Shown here: positions 36,305 to 45,467 of the stretch, piece after piece
Numbering within the stretch: the first letter of the stretch is position 1
How the letters are laid out: the number at the start of each line of letters is the position of its first letter
DNA from: Adiantum capillus-veneris
Taxonomy: Eukaryota; Streptophyta; Polypodiopsida; Polypodiales; Pteridaceae
Length of the DNA: 60,000 nucleotides
Assembly: GCA_014529385.2 (NCBI GenBank)
Contig: CM043952.1
Span: 149,883,057-149,943,056 of the forward strand
Reading direction: 5' to 3'
Notes under the pieces: model-generated
Told to the model about the DNA's origin: nothing
Seen by the model: only the letters and a program-made list of their open reading frames with translations
Database searches by the model: none
Position numbers and translations under genes: made by a program

Positions 36305-36670
36305 AAAGAAAGTATAGACTATAGCCTTTGCAGTAGCTTGTCTTGTTCGTCCAATCCAATGTACATAGTCTTCACATGATTCAGGAAAATCATAATTGAT
36401 GACGAACTTTATGTCTTTCACATCCATGCTCCGAGCTGCAGCATCTGTTTCTGTCATTATAGGTCTACTGCCAGATCTAAATTCAAAAAGAACCCAATTT
36501 CGTTTAACTTGACTCTTATCATCATGGATAGATAAAGCTCCATCCATCATTTGCTCCAGCAAATCTGTGAATTCGGAATATTTGTGATTCTCAGAAACAA
36601 CTTCTACAATCTGTAGAATTGAGTGATTGGCTTTCTGATCTTGTGAGCCAATGACAACTTTGTAAGGATT
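36305..36670 (-). pseudogene. Captured DEAD-box RNA helicase fragment (DDX5 / plant RH20-RH30 type)
   Basis: On the - strand, 122 codons read as the C-terminal RecA domain of a plant DEAD-box helicase without introns. It starts NPYKVVIGSQDQKANHSI, then ALSIHDDKSQVKRNWV, RPIMTETDAAARSMDV (motif V, normally TATDVAARGLDV), KFVINYDFPESCEDYVHWIG (motif VI region, normally HRIGRTGRAG, here HWIGRTRQAT) and YTFF. About 25 residues that hold motif IV are missing between MMDG and ALSIH. Motif changes and the deletion make it non-functional. The frame stays open into the LTR. It lies in the same direction as the element, between the 3' module and the polypurine tract, so it was probably picked up from mRNA. 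Confidence 0.9.
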
Positions 36671-36672
36671 TT

Positions 36673-36700
36673 GTTGTGTTGGTGACCCAGCGGTCAACAC
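36673..36700 (-). repeat. Stray copy of the LTR tip beside the helicase fragment
   Basis: On the - strand, TGTTGACCGCTGGGTCACCA and the following ACACAACA match the first 28 bases of the LTR with a single difference. The helicase fragment begins a few bases downstream. This places LTR-tip sequence on both sides of the captured piece. Confidence 0.85.
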
Positions 36701-38341
36701 TTTGCTGTTGTTTCATCTGTTGCACTGCTTGTATCTTTGTCGAACCACAACAAGAACTATGATCCATTAGAGCGGACATCTATCATCATAACCATTCATC
36801 TTTTGAGATCCTCTGATTACTTTTATGTCTGCTCTTCTTCATTGGTGACTTCTTTGTTTCTATGCAATCATGTTGTTAGTGTTGTCTGCAGCTTTGTCAT
36901 TGTAGGCCATTCTTCGACTCGCCATTGAGGAGAAGTATGCTATGATCTGAAATTGGTGCTCCAATTCATTTGTCAATTGATTTGAGTAGCATTTCCTTAT
37001 TTTTGATGTAGAAGGAATATGTACAAGAGGATGGTGATAGGCGTCTTTAGATTAGGGTCTAAAACCTGGATGACCAAAGGGAAAAAAACCCGGTGGGAAA
37101 AAAAATGCCTTTGGTATACGCTATTATTGGGGTTGAGCAGTTGAACCTGAAGTACATGTTCATGAAAGGTGAGTGCTTGGGTGAAACACGGAAAGAGTGC
37201 CTGATGCAAGTGCCAATTATGGGACACTCTATATGCATATGAGAAATTTGTCAACAAAAGCATAAAGAAGGAGATGATGGGAGTTCGAGGAATAAATGTA
37301 GCACATGTGATATCAAAAGATGTCTCAATAGCTTCCAACTTTCCAAGAAGGGTTTTCGATGTAGAAGTTTCTCCACTCGTATCTGAGTATGCTCAGTATG
37401 TGAGTGTCTTTTGGACCTTCTCCTTCACTTCACCAGACTTAATTACTTAGACTTCGACTCTTTTGCTCACCTATACCAGCATGAGCGACACAACGTAAAT
37501 ATGCTCAACTCTTCCAGCTTGAGCAATACCTAGAATAGCTAAGACGCTTAGACCACAGAGAATATTACTTGAAGCTTTGGGACTAACACCTCACTCATTT
37601 TGTGGCTTAGCGACTCGACTCTGACTTGTATGACTTGTCGGTTGCATGTTGACACTGCTTTGTGACAAGTTCTTCGGCTGTTGTAGTGGCTGCTGAGACA
37701 TACTTCGTGAAGTTTCATCATTTTCCTGTACCTTCTTCTCTTTGTAGTGCTCAGGCCTCTCGTCAATCTTTTCTTCATGTGGATTATGGATTTTTAAATT
37801 TTTTTCTTAATTATAAACAAGGGAAATCTTAAAACAACTCAACAAAAGAAAAATCATTTAAATAGAAATCTAAATGCTATGTACACTATACACATGTCCC
37901 TAGGGGCTCATATATGGATTTTGTCCCCATACTCCTCTGTAACACTACTATGAGGGCATATACTCTAAATTTTGTCAAAAAATTATCACAATAAAACGCA
38001 AAAATTCAATGCATCTCACAAAACATTGCCCTCTAATAGTCATAATGTTAGGTCCGCATTCAAAATGCCTCCCCCCTTCCTATTTGGAGTCATCCTTTAC
38101 GACAGGGTATCGCAAAGGGTATGTGTTGTGCTTGGGAAATTAAAATTTGTGCCTATGCAGTCCTTGTAATGTAGCCCTATTATGCATACACAGTCAATGC
38201 ATGGAAAAGATTTATGTTGTGCAAGATGTGGGTATAAGCAATTTGCTTATTGGAATTTGTTGGCGAGGCTTTCTATTCTAAGCAATGTAATGGTACTTGG
38301 AGATCCTGTATCGTTGCTTGATTGAAGTGACTTGCTCTCTT
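36701..38341 (-). repeat. Element 1 3' region with shared 3' module, copy 3
   Basis: About 37005-37640 is collinear with 13015-13865 and 7134-7930. It includes the GACCAAAGGGAAAAAA...GGTGGGAAAAAA block near 37072 and two stem-loops near 37470-37525 (GCTCACC...CATGAGC and TGCTCAA...TTGAGCA). No gene is seen in the rest; frames are short. It lies after the stop of the protease-tail frame. Confidence 0.7.
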
Positions 38342-40561
38342 CTAACTGTACTGTAATCGTAGGAAGAATTGTAAGAATTCAAGCGGCGATGCACTGACAA
38401 CAGTTTTGTTGTTCTTCTTTGGGAACCATTTCTTTGCGATTATTGGCTCTTTTGTTGCTGGCTCTTGTTTGGGAACCCATACTTGCCCGTGCTTCGTTTG
38501 TGTTTGAAGAGACTTCTTTGGGATCCACCTTTTTGTTGTGTGAGTCAACAGTGGTCTTTGCTTCAGCCCTTGTACGCTTGGTTGGTGACGGGATTTAGGC
38601 TTTGAAAGTTGATACTGTGGTTGTTTTGGAATCCAAATGAATTCCTGACTTTTTTGTGCTTGAATCAACTTCTTTGGAACCCAAACCTGAGTTGTGAAAG
38701 CTTGCGACTTTGTGATATTCTTACCCATTCGTGCACGCTTTCCTTGCTTTTGTTTTGGTGGTGGATCTTGTGATTTGTCATTAGAGATCTTTGTCTTCTT
38801 GATCCATATCTGTTTTTGGCCGATCTGGCTTTTTGGTATCCAGATTTGTCGAGCTTTTTGGCTTTGACTTGTTGTCCTGTTCTTTTGACCTGTCATGGTT
38901 GTTGTTGAAGGGGTTGGTGATAGTGATGGTCTGAGTTGATGATAGGGGATGTCGTAAGATTCATCACTATCGCTACTATCCTCAGCAAGGTTGACTTCTT
39001 GTACTTTCCCTTGATTTTTTGGCTGGTAGTGGAAAGTTACTGTCTGTTTGCTCGTGGGTGGTAGTTTCTTGGAGAACTTTTCTAGCCCATTGATTAGAGC
39101 ATTGTTAGCTTGTTGCTCTGGTCGTATTCCTCCTAGCTGAGTCTTTGCATCCTTATTAGGAGCCATGTATGAGGATGCTTGTGGTGGCTGTGTCTTCACT
39201 GAGGACTTTGGAATCCACTTTTGATGCACTTGATTCATGTAACGATGACATTGATTCCCGGGTCGTTGATCTTCTTGAAGCTCGAAGTGTTCTACAGAGT
39301 CATAGAACTCGTCGTCTTCTTCATCTTTTGATTCTCCACATTTCTTTGTTTGCTCCTTATTTCGAGAGCTTGTTGATGTCTGGATTTCTTCGTTTTCCTG
39401 GATTACACTCACTGCAAAATAAGGAACAACATCATAGCCATTTTCATCACAAAACTTTGTTGTGGGAGCATCCTCTACGGTGCACACGTCCAGAGTAGCC
39501 AAGATGTGTTCCCATCCAAAAGGCTCTAACTCTTCTTCAGGAAATGGTTCTGGGATACAGTCCCTATCCTCTATAACCCATTCTAGGATACATTCCTCAC
39601 GTTTCAAGCTACCACATTGTGAAGCTCCACACATCGACAGTTCTTTAGGCTTCCCTAACCAAGCTGGAGGTTTTGATCCTGCTACTGTGGCGGAATCAAA
39701 CTCTTCTACCGGTGTTCTCGTCACATCTCTGTAGCTATGGTCCCTCAAGTTTATCTTTGTTATGGTTTCCATATGTCTCACGTATATATGGTCATAACCC
39801 CAATCTTGGACCATTTTCAATTGTCGCATGAATGGTCTTCCCAAAATGATTTCATAGTTGTTCTTCTTGCCAAAGTCGACAACAGCAAAAGTGTGTTCAT
39901 ATTCAATGCCACAAGAAGTAACAAGTACTTTTTCTAGCAATCCTAGGGGCTTTTCCTTGTGTCTGTCTGCAAGCTGCAGGGTCATTCGTGTAGATATCAA
40001 GGCAGGTTGTCCCCATTTTTTCCAAACCTCTTTGGTTGCAATGGCCACACCAGCTCCACTGTCAAGGATTGCCATGGTTTTTACACCATTGAATTCCACA
40101 GGAAGGGTGGTGTTTCCATCTTCTCCCTCGTAATACTTGCCTACCTTGTTTAATGGAACTGGCCTAGTATTTAGTTGAGGCATTTCAAGCTCTTTGATGC
40201 CTTCCTCGATTTGAGTCATTGGGGTTTTTACACAAAATTTCTCTAGACATTTACCCACATTAGCCCACATGTTTGGTATTATTCGGAGCAACTCGGCTAA
40301 CATTATTGTACAGGTGACTGGGGTAGATAGAATATCTACTAGCCCCTTTGAATCGATGGCCTTGTTGGGAGACAGTCTCTGTGATGGGACTGCAACCACA
40401 TCTGACTTGGTCTCGTACTCTCCCATGTAGGACGGTAGTGTTCTTAGCGAATGGGGTTGACTATCCATAGATTGTACAGATCCTTTGTCGCCCCAACACG
40501 ATTGCACGTCTAGATTCATTTGAGATCCAGTCTCAAATTCCTCTATTGGTGGTAGAAACAC
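38342..40561 (-). CDS. Element 1 retropepsin plus Trp-motif tail (739 codons open)
   Basis: An open frame of 739 codons. Residues about 143-250 are a retroviral-type aspartic protease: AILDSGAGVA (165-173) with catalytic DSG, VWKKWGQPAL, and EIILGRPF (237-244). A conserved domain follows at about 286-391 (CGASQCG, PEPFPE, EPFGWEHIL, TLDVC, TKFCDE) that is also present at 56899-57306. The tail is acidic, then basic and Gln/Lys-rich, with eight motifs of the type [KIVR]W[IVF][PK]K at 448, 573, 585, 626, 642, 678, 694 and 711. No RT follows. The frame is preceded, in the same frame, by a TAA that separates it from 40568-41104, so the first Met may not be the native start. Active protease residues are intact. 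Confidence 0.85.
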   Translation of the reverse strand: MFLPPIEEFETGSQMNLDVQSCWGDKGSVQSMDSQPHSLRTLPSYMGEYETKSDVVAVPSQRLSPNKAIDSKGLVDILSTPVTCTIMLAELLRIIPNMWANVGKCLEKFCVKTPMTQIEEGIKELEMPQLNTRPVPLNKVGKYYEGEDGNTTLPVEFNGVKTMAILDSGAGVAIATKEVWKKWGQPALISTRMTLQLADRHKEKPLGLLEKVLVTSCGIEYEHTFAVVDFGKKNNYEIILGRPFMRQLKMVQDWGYDHIYVRHMETITKINLRDHSYRDVTRTPVEEFDSATVAGSKPPAWLGKPKELSMCGASQCGSLKREECILEWVIEDRDCIPEPFPEEELEPFGWEHILATLDVCTVEDAPTTKFCDENGYDVVPYFAVSVIQENEEIQTSTSSRNKEQTKKCGESKDEEDDEFYDSVEHFELQEDQRPGNQCHRYMNQVHQKWIPKSSVKTQPPQASSYMAPNKDAKTQLGGIRPEQQANNALINGLEKFSKKLPPTSKQTVTFHYQPKNQGKVQEVNLAEDSSDSDESYDIPYHQLRPSLSPTPSTTTMTGQKNRTTSQSQKARQIWIPKSQIGQKQIWIKKTKISNDKSQDPPPKQKQGKRARMGKNITKSQAFTTQVWVPKKLIQAQKSQEFIWIPKQPQYQLSKPKSRHQPSVQGLKQRPLLTHTTKRWIPKKSLQTQTKHGQVWVPKQEPATKEPIIAKKWFPKKNNKTVVSASPLEFLQFFLRLQYS

Positions 40562-40567
40562 TCCTCG

Positions 40568-41104
40568 TTAATCACCAGTCTTGTCTACTCGTCTTCTTAG
40601 GTCATCGGCTTCATTGGCCTCTCTGACTTGTTTCCACAATTCGTCAAGACCATCTATCTCTTTACAATCCTCATGTATAGCTTGGTGAAATCCCTCAGAA
40701 GAGTTATCCGTGGTATTCAGTACTATCCTTGGTTCTAATGCTGGGTCTTTGAGGTTTGGTCTGTGCTTATGACTAGAATCTGGCTCTTTTAGTTTCTGGT
40801 TTGGTGGGATTACTTGTTTAGGCATGACACGGCTCACATCCTCAGGTTTTGCAACTGGTGGTTCTAGTAAAGATTGGGCTGTTTGAATCATTTTTCTGCA
40901 CATTTCCAATCTTTGCTTTTCTAATTCCGCATAGGGATATGTCATCCACCTCTGTTCTTGGGTTTGGTTTTTTTTGAGCCTCACATCATAGGCTTTCAAG
41001 AGGGCATCTAATGTCTCATTAACCTTCTCTACCAACACAGATCCTCCTGAACTAGCACTTCTCGGTTTCTCATCCGTGGATGGTTCTTCTAGAGGTTTAA
41101 CCAT
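40568..41104 (-). pseudogene. Element 1 gag-pro linker region
   Basis: 178 codons between the zinc knuckle and the protease. It includes a helical-looking stretch VEKVNETLDALLKAYDVRLK and WMTYPYAELEKQRLEMCRKM. It overlaps the upstream frame by a shift and is separated from the protease frame by a single TAA in the same frame. No known domain. It is probably part of one ancestral gag-pro polyprotein. Confidence 0.6.
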
Positions 41105-41508
41105 CTGGCTTTCATCCTAGTCTTTCTAGCTTTCCAACTATTTCGTTTGCTCTTGGTTTTCTCACTAGGTGCGTCTGTCTTTGGTCCATCATCTGTCTTT
41201 GGACTCATGTCACTTTCCGTGTTCTTTGTCTCTGGATTCTCATCAGCTTTCTTTTGAGCTTGTGCTCTCGTAACCACTTGAACTGGTACGACATTTTCAT
41301 TTTCTGAGCTACTAGGTAGCTGAACAATCCCTGATACATTTGTCGTGATTTTCCTGAGTTGGTTTGGTTTTTTCGGGCAATCGGGGATCAAGTGAGTGAT
41401 GCCACACTCAAGACAATAGGAATTTACTTCAGTGATCTCCATATGAGGACATTGTTTGACCAAGTGGTTGTCACGACTTTTGTGACAATCTGTCTCTGGT
41501 TGAGGAGA
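41089..41508 (-). pseudogene. Element 1 zinc knuckles
   Basis: Two knuckle-type motifs stand in tandem. The first, CHKSRDNHLVKQC, has lost its second Cys. The second, CLECGITHLIPDC (41377-41415), keeps C-x2-C-x3-H-x4-C. VVTRAQAQ follows, a peptide often found at the gag-pro junction of gypsy elements. The stretch is in the same frame as 41509-42186 but is cut off by a TAA. Confidence 0.75.
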
Positions 41509-42186
41509 TTATTTCAGCATTTCCTCTTGGCTATAAGTAAGCTTTGACCTAGATAAGCCGCTATTTGCAATGAATCGCAATGTCCTTTCGTCCATTTCAT
41601 ACCTTCTTTCTTTCGACTGAAACCCAGGAGGTGGAGGTTGTACTGGCCTCACCACTCCATGTGTTTTTCTCACATTTTGTTGCTCCAAAGGGTAGTACTC
41701 ACTTTGGTTGCTATACCACATTGTAGCTGGTACTGGCGTTGGTTTATTTGATGCTTCCATCATTGGCATGTATCTCATGTCTACCGGCATTCTAGCACCT
41801 GGCAACGGAGGTTGTTGTCCTAAGACAAGCTGTGGCCTTAAAACTCCTACCGGTCTTGGCGCATTCCCCGTAATGTATCTAGGTGGAATAGGTGCTTCTG
41901 GAACAGGTTGTACATACCTCTCCCCAGCATTTTCCATGCTATAATAGCACTCTTCCCCTGTATGGTTCGTCCATTTTCTCTCAATTTCACACCACTTCGG
42001 CTCTCCCGAATCAAACCTTACAAGAGGAATCAACATCTCGACCAAGTCGTCGATAAGCTTTTCTTGATCAATAGGTGCCGTTGGCTTGGCAATGGACTCA
42101 CTTATCTGTGAAACACTGTGCTGAGAGGATGTGTCATCTCCTTGACTCTTTAAGTCCTTTTCTTTGTATGCCTCACAGTTATCCAC
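41509..42186 (-). pseudogene. Element 1 gag, middle Pro-rich part
   Basis: 225 codons. The first half holds EKLIDDLVEMLIPLVRFDSG and the aromatic stretch YSMENAGERYVQPVPEAP. The second half is Pro/Gln-rich (APIPPRY, QPPLPGARMP, RPVQPPPPGFQSK). It is shifted relative to the upstream gag frame. No catalytic motif. It precedes the zinc knuckles as expected for gag. Confidence 0.65.
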
Positions 42187-42189
42187 TAG

Positions 42190-43112
42190 ATAAAGAGCAT
42201 TCCCTGGATAAAGATCAGCATCAGTCGTGCTTGTGTAGGTAATTCCTCTCTCGGACAGAGCTTAGCATATCTCTTGAGTCGTAATGATGCTTTGCGTACT
42301 GATTCATTCTCTTTCTATTTGAATCTATAGATTTGCGAGACTGTGTTGTGAGCAATGCCTTTTGGCGAGAATTCTTCAATAAACTCCTCAAACAACTCAT
42401 CTAGGGTCTCAAAATCCCATATCTCCACCGAGTCGAACCATGTAGCTGCATCATCTTCTAGAGTCAATCCAAATCCCGCAAACTGTGTCGCAAAATCTGA
42501 AACTTCCTCTGCTCTAATCACTCTTCTAAAAGTCGCTACGTGATCTCTCGGATCTTCATCTCCGGAGTATTTTCTGTTTACCCATTTCTGGACTTGGGAT
42601 GGTCTAACTCGTCGATTGTCTACAAGTCTAACCAGAGACTCTCCCAATCCTTCTCTCGTTATCGCTCTTGAAGGGAATCCTGGTGGCTCTCTTCTTGGAA
42701 CTCCTATAGGAATTCTCGTGTTTGGTGGAGGCATTTGTGGTCCTTCATTGACCAAATATCCACCTCTTTCTAGTACAGTCTGTGGATTTGTGCTTTCTAC
42801 AACTCTGTATTCTCGTCCATACTTGTCGACAACTATAGATCTCCATTGATAGTCGACTCCGTATGTGTAGACATATAAGAGCTTGTAATCCGTTATCTCT
42901 TCTAGGTATGGATCTGAGCACCTATAAAGATTGACCTCATTGTCGTCAATGTATCTATATAGTCCTTCACTCTCATGACCAATCATCCAAACTCTCTCAA
43001 CAAGATGGGTCTTTATCAATTGCAAGTTTGGAAGATCCATTGTGGGAGGATATTCCTCTATCGTCGGGATCTCCACGCTTGTGTAAGCTGTGTTTGAATC
43101 TATGGTAGACAT
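42190..43112 (-). pseudogene. Element 1 gag, N-terminal and capsid-like part (Ty3/gypsy type)
   Basis: The first frame (265 codons, 42315-43112) ends in the retrotransposon gag core: DPRDHVATFRRVI, ATWFDSVEIWDFETLDELFE and FIEEFSPKGIAHNTVSQIYR. After an in-frame TAG the same frame continues with KENESVRKASLRLKRYAKLC and PREELPTQARLMLIFIQGM, the rest of that core, then a second TAG and a shift. An aromatic repeat like that of element 2 occurs in the N-terminal part (VVDKYGREYRVVE). The core identifies the family as Ty3/gypsy-like. Confidence 0.85.
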
Positions 43113-45448
43113 GATTTCTGGGCTTAAGAGCTTTTTCTTGGTTCAAGTAGACTTAGTCCACTGTGTTCAAGTTCTTTGGTTAGGGAAAAGTCAAAACTAT
43201 GTCAAAAACCGCGACCGTTTAGTCACAATTCTCGCAAATTGTCGCTTTCAGACACCCCTGACTTCCGGATGAATTTTGAGGCCTTAAACGATGTTTTTTT
43301 CAAAATAGAACTAAATGGTTGCCGTTGGCATACATTTAGTTCATGTTTTGCTCTAAGATCTGTAGGGCCTCTCTCAGGCTACGTTTTGATATAAAAACTT
43401 TTCCGATCCGATACCGTTTGTGAAAGTTATGGCCAAAACAGTGAAATGTAGTTTAGAATGGAAGAAGACTTGGGATCTCTGTGACACTGTGAACACTTCT
43501 GTATGGTCAAAAGTACAGCTGGACCGTAAATCTGGCATGGAGACATCCTATGCGTAGGATGTCTATATGCTCAGAATTTAACTAAATTTGGTCCAGAGAC
43601 TCCCCTTAAGTCCAGCAACACAATGGTATGCTCAGAATTTCATTTGGACCTAAAAATGTCCTTGAGACATCCTACGCGTAGGATGTCTTTTTGCTCAGAA
43701 TGACTTGAAATTTTCACCCCAGCTTCTCCTTGATGTGCTGATCACAGTGGTGTGCTCATAGGTTGGTTTGGAGTCCTAAATCAAGCTTGAGACATCCTAC
43801 GCGTAGGATGTCTTTTTGCTCTGTTTCAGCTCAAACTTGCACTGTAGCTTCCCCTTGATGTGCTTAACTCACAGCTATTTTTACTTTTTGATTCTGACAC
43901 CTATAGGTTGATCAAATGATCAAGAATCTGTTCCAAAAGCCTGATGTCTGTTCTGATGAATTCCTAAGTCAAATCAACTCCAAATTGGACCAAAATTGAC
44001 TAGGAGGCTTGCCTAAGGCTATATGACAGCATGGTATGGTCACAATAGAATTTTGGTTTCAGAATTATGTAGTAGACATCCTACGCGTAGGATGTCTAAC
44101 TGCTCAGAATTTCCCCAAATTTGAACCACAGACTCTCCTTAAGGTGTTGATCACTGGGGTATGCTCAAAATTAAGTTTGGAGTGCAAAATCACACATATG
44201 ACATCCTACGCGTAGGATGTCTTTTTGGCCTGTTTGACCCCAGACTTGTCCCACAGCTTCCCTTTGATGTCAGCAACCCAGTGGTATGCTTAGATTTTGG
44301 TTTGGATGTCAAAAGTCCCAAATTTTAGCTGTTCTTGCCTTTTTCAGTCAAAATGCTAAAGTCCGCTCAATCTTCCATTTCACTGACCCAAATGAGATGA
44401 AATTTATCCCATGCACTCAAAACATCATGTATAACATGCACATGAAGTCACCCTATGGTTTGGTCTCAAAAATTATGCCTTGGGCACAATTTGGGTAGGA
44501 TGTCTGGACATTCTCATCTTCTGGTCTTGATCTGTCAAAATTTGGTCAAATTTCCATTTTCCAGGTGAAAATAGGGTAAAACCTACCTTCTAAACACACT
44601 GGTAACCTCAGTTTTCCCAAATTCCCTGCCAAAAATGCCATGGAGACATCCTACGCGTAGGATGTCTACTGCTGATTTTTTCAGACTGAAGTGTCCTTGA
44701 TGCTTCCTTATGCTCTCAGCAAGTGCAAGTATGCTTCACAATTGCAAAAACATGCAAAAATCACTCAATTTAAGCCTTTTCTGAAATTTTGCGTTTTCTG
44801 ACTCCGTCTTTTGGCTTTTGGTCAACAAAAATAGGTAAAAACACTCAAGTCAATATGTTACTAGGGTAAAACCTACCCTCTGAACCCACTGGTGCAGTGA
44901 GACATCCTACGCGTAGGATGTCTATGTTTACAGAATTGCAGGTTTTCTTCACAGAACCCTTGCAAATGCTCTTTTATATGCATAGCATCAGTCAGTCATA
45001 CAAAAATATCCACAAAAGCTTGTTTAATGCATTTTTACCCTCAAAAGCACACTTTTCCGTGATTTCAAATGCAATCAAGCACTTTAGCAAATAATTCAAT
45101 GATGAATAGCTCTAGATCAGAATCGGATCACTTACCTAAAGCTACTCCTACAAATCATATGGGCTTTTGCAGCTATGAGTAGAAAAACGCTTCACTGCCA
45201 CACACGGACTAGTAAACACTTTTATCACCTCACAAATCACTCGACCACCAACAACTACTCTAATCCACATATCCTAACTAAACCTATCTAGTTGCAGACC
45301 CTCGGCAAGACACACGCTTCCTGGCTATCCACTTGATCGCGGAATATCCTCTTCCGGATCCACTTAAGAAAAATGCTTTTTTTAAGCCGAAACTAAATCA
45401 AGCAACCATCACACGAGTGTTAGTAGGAAACCTAATTAGGTCCTTGTG
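43113..45448 (-). other. Element 1 leader with ~125-bp repeats and palindromes
   Basis: 2.3 kb of leader with no gene. From about 43530 to 44930 it is built of degenerate ~125-bp units. Shared words are 'tgctcagaattt', 'cttccccttgatgtgct', 'agtggtatgctca' and 'ggtttgga'. Seven units carry a 22-bp palindrome (starts 43542, 43666, 43791, 44075, 44200, 44645, 44901). The rest to the primer site is unique AT-rich sequence. Confidence 0.85.
43542..44922. repeat. Seven copies of a 22-bp palindrome
   Basis: Each copy is GACATCCTACG followed directly by its reverse complement, with an MluI-type ACGCGT centre. Copies: 43542-43563 (one centre base changed), 43666-43687, 43791-43812, 44075-44096, 44200-44221, 44645-44666, 44901-44922. 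Six are perfect. Spacing is 124-125 bp or roughly a multiple. A half copy (GTAGGATGTC) is near 44496. Confidence 0.97.
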
Positions 45449-45466
45449 TCCCCGGCAGCGGCGCCA
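45449..45466 (-). other. Element 1 primer binding site
   Basis: One base after the 5' LTR the - strand reads TGGCGCCGCTGCCGGGGA. TGGCGCC(G)... is the primer-site form known from several plant gypsy lineages (tRNA-Arg-type in Ogre/Tat-like elements). The assignment to a tRNA is from memory of that type and was not checked against tRNA sequences. Confidence 0.8.
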
Positions 45467-45467
45467 A

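Noticed and set aside
36305-36670. A functional helicase gene
   Set aside because: Only the C-terminal domain is present, motif IV is missing, motifs V and VI are altered and there is no promoter or start of its own.
39169-39937. + strand frames opposite the 739-codon frame
   Set aside because: They are antisense shadows of the protease-tail coding region.
38342-40561. Host gene encoding a Trp/Gln-rich protein
   Set aside because: The DSGA retropepsin, the upstream zinc knuckles and gypsy gag, and the enclosing LTRs with target duplication show it is part of a retrotransposon.
43549-44930. CRISPR-like array of short palindromic repeats
   Set aside because: The spacing is about 125 bp and spacers are themselves diverged copies of one unit, inside a plant retrotransposon leader. 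This is a tandem repeat, not CRISPR.
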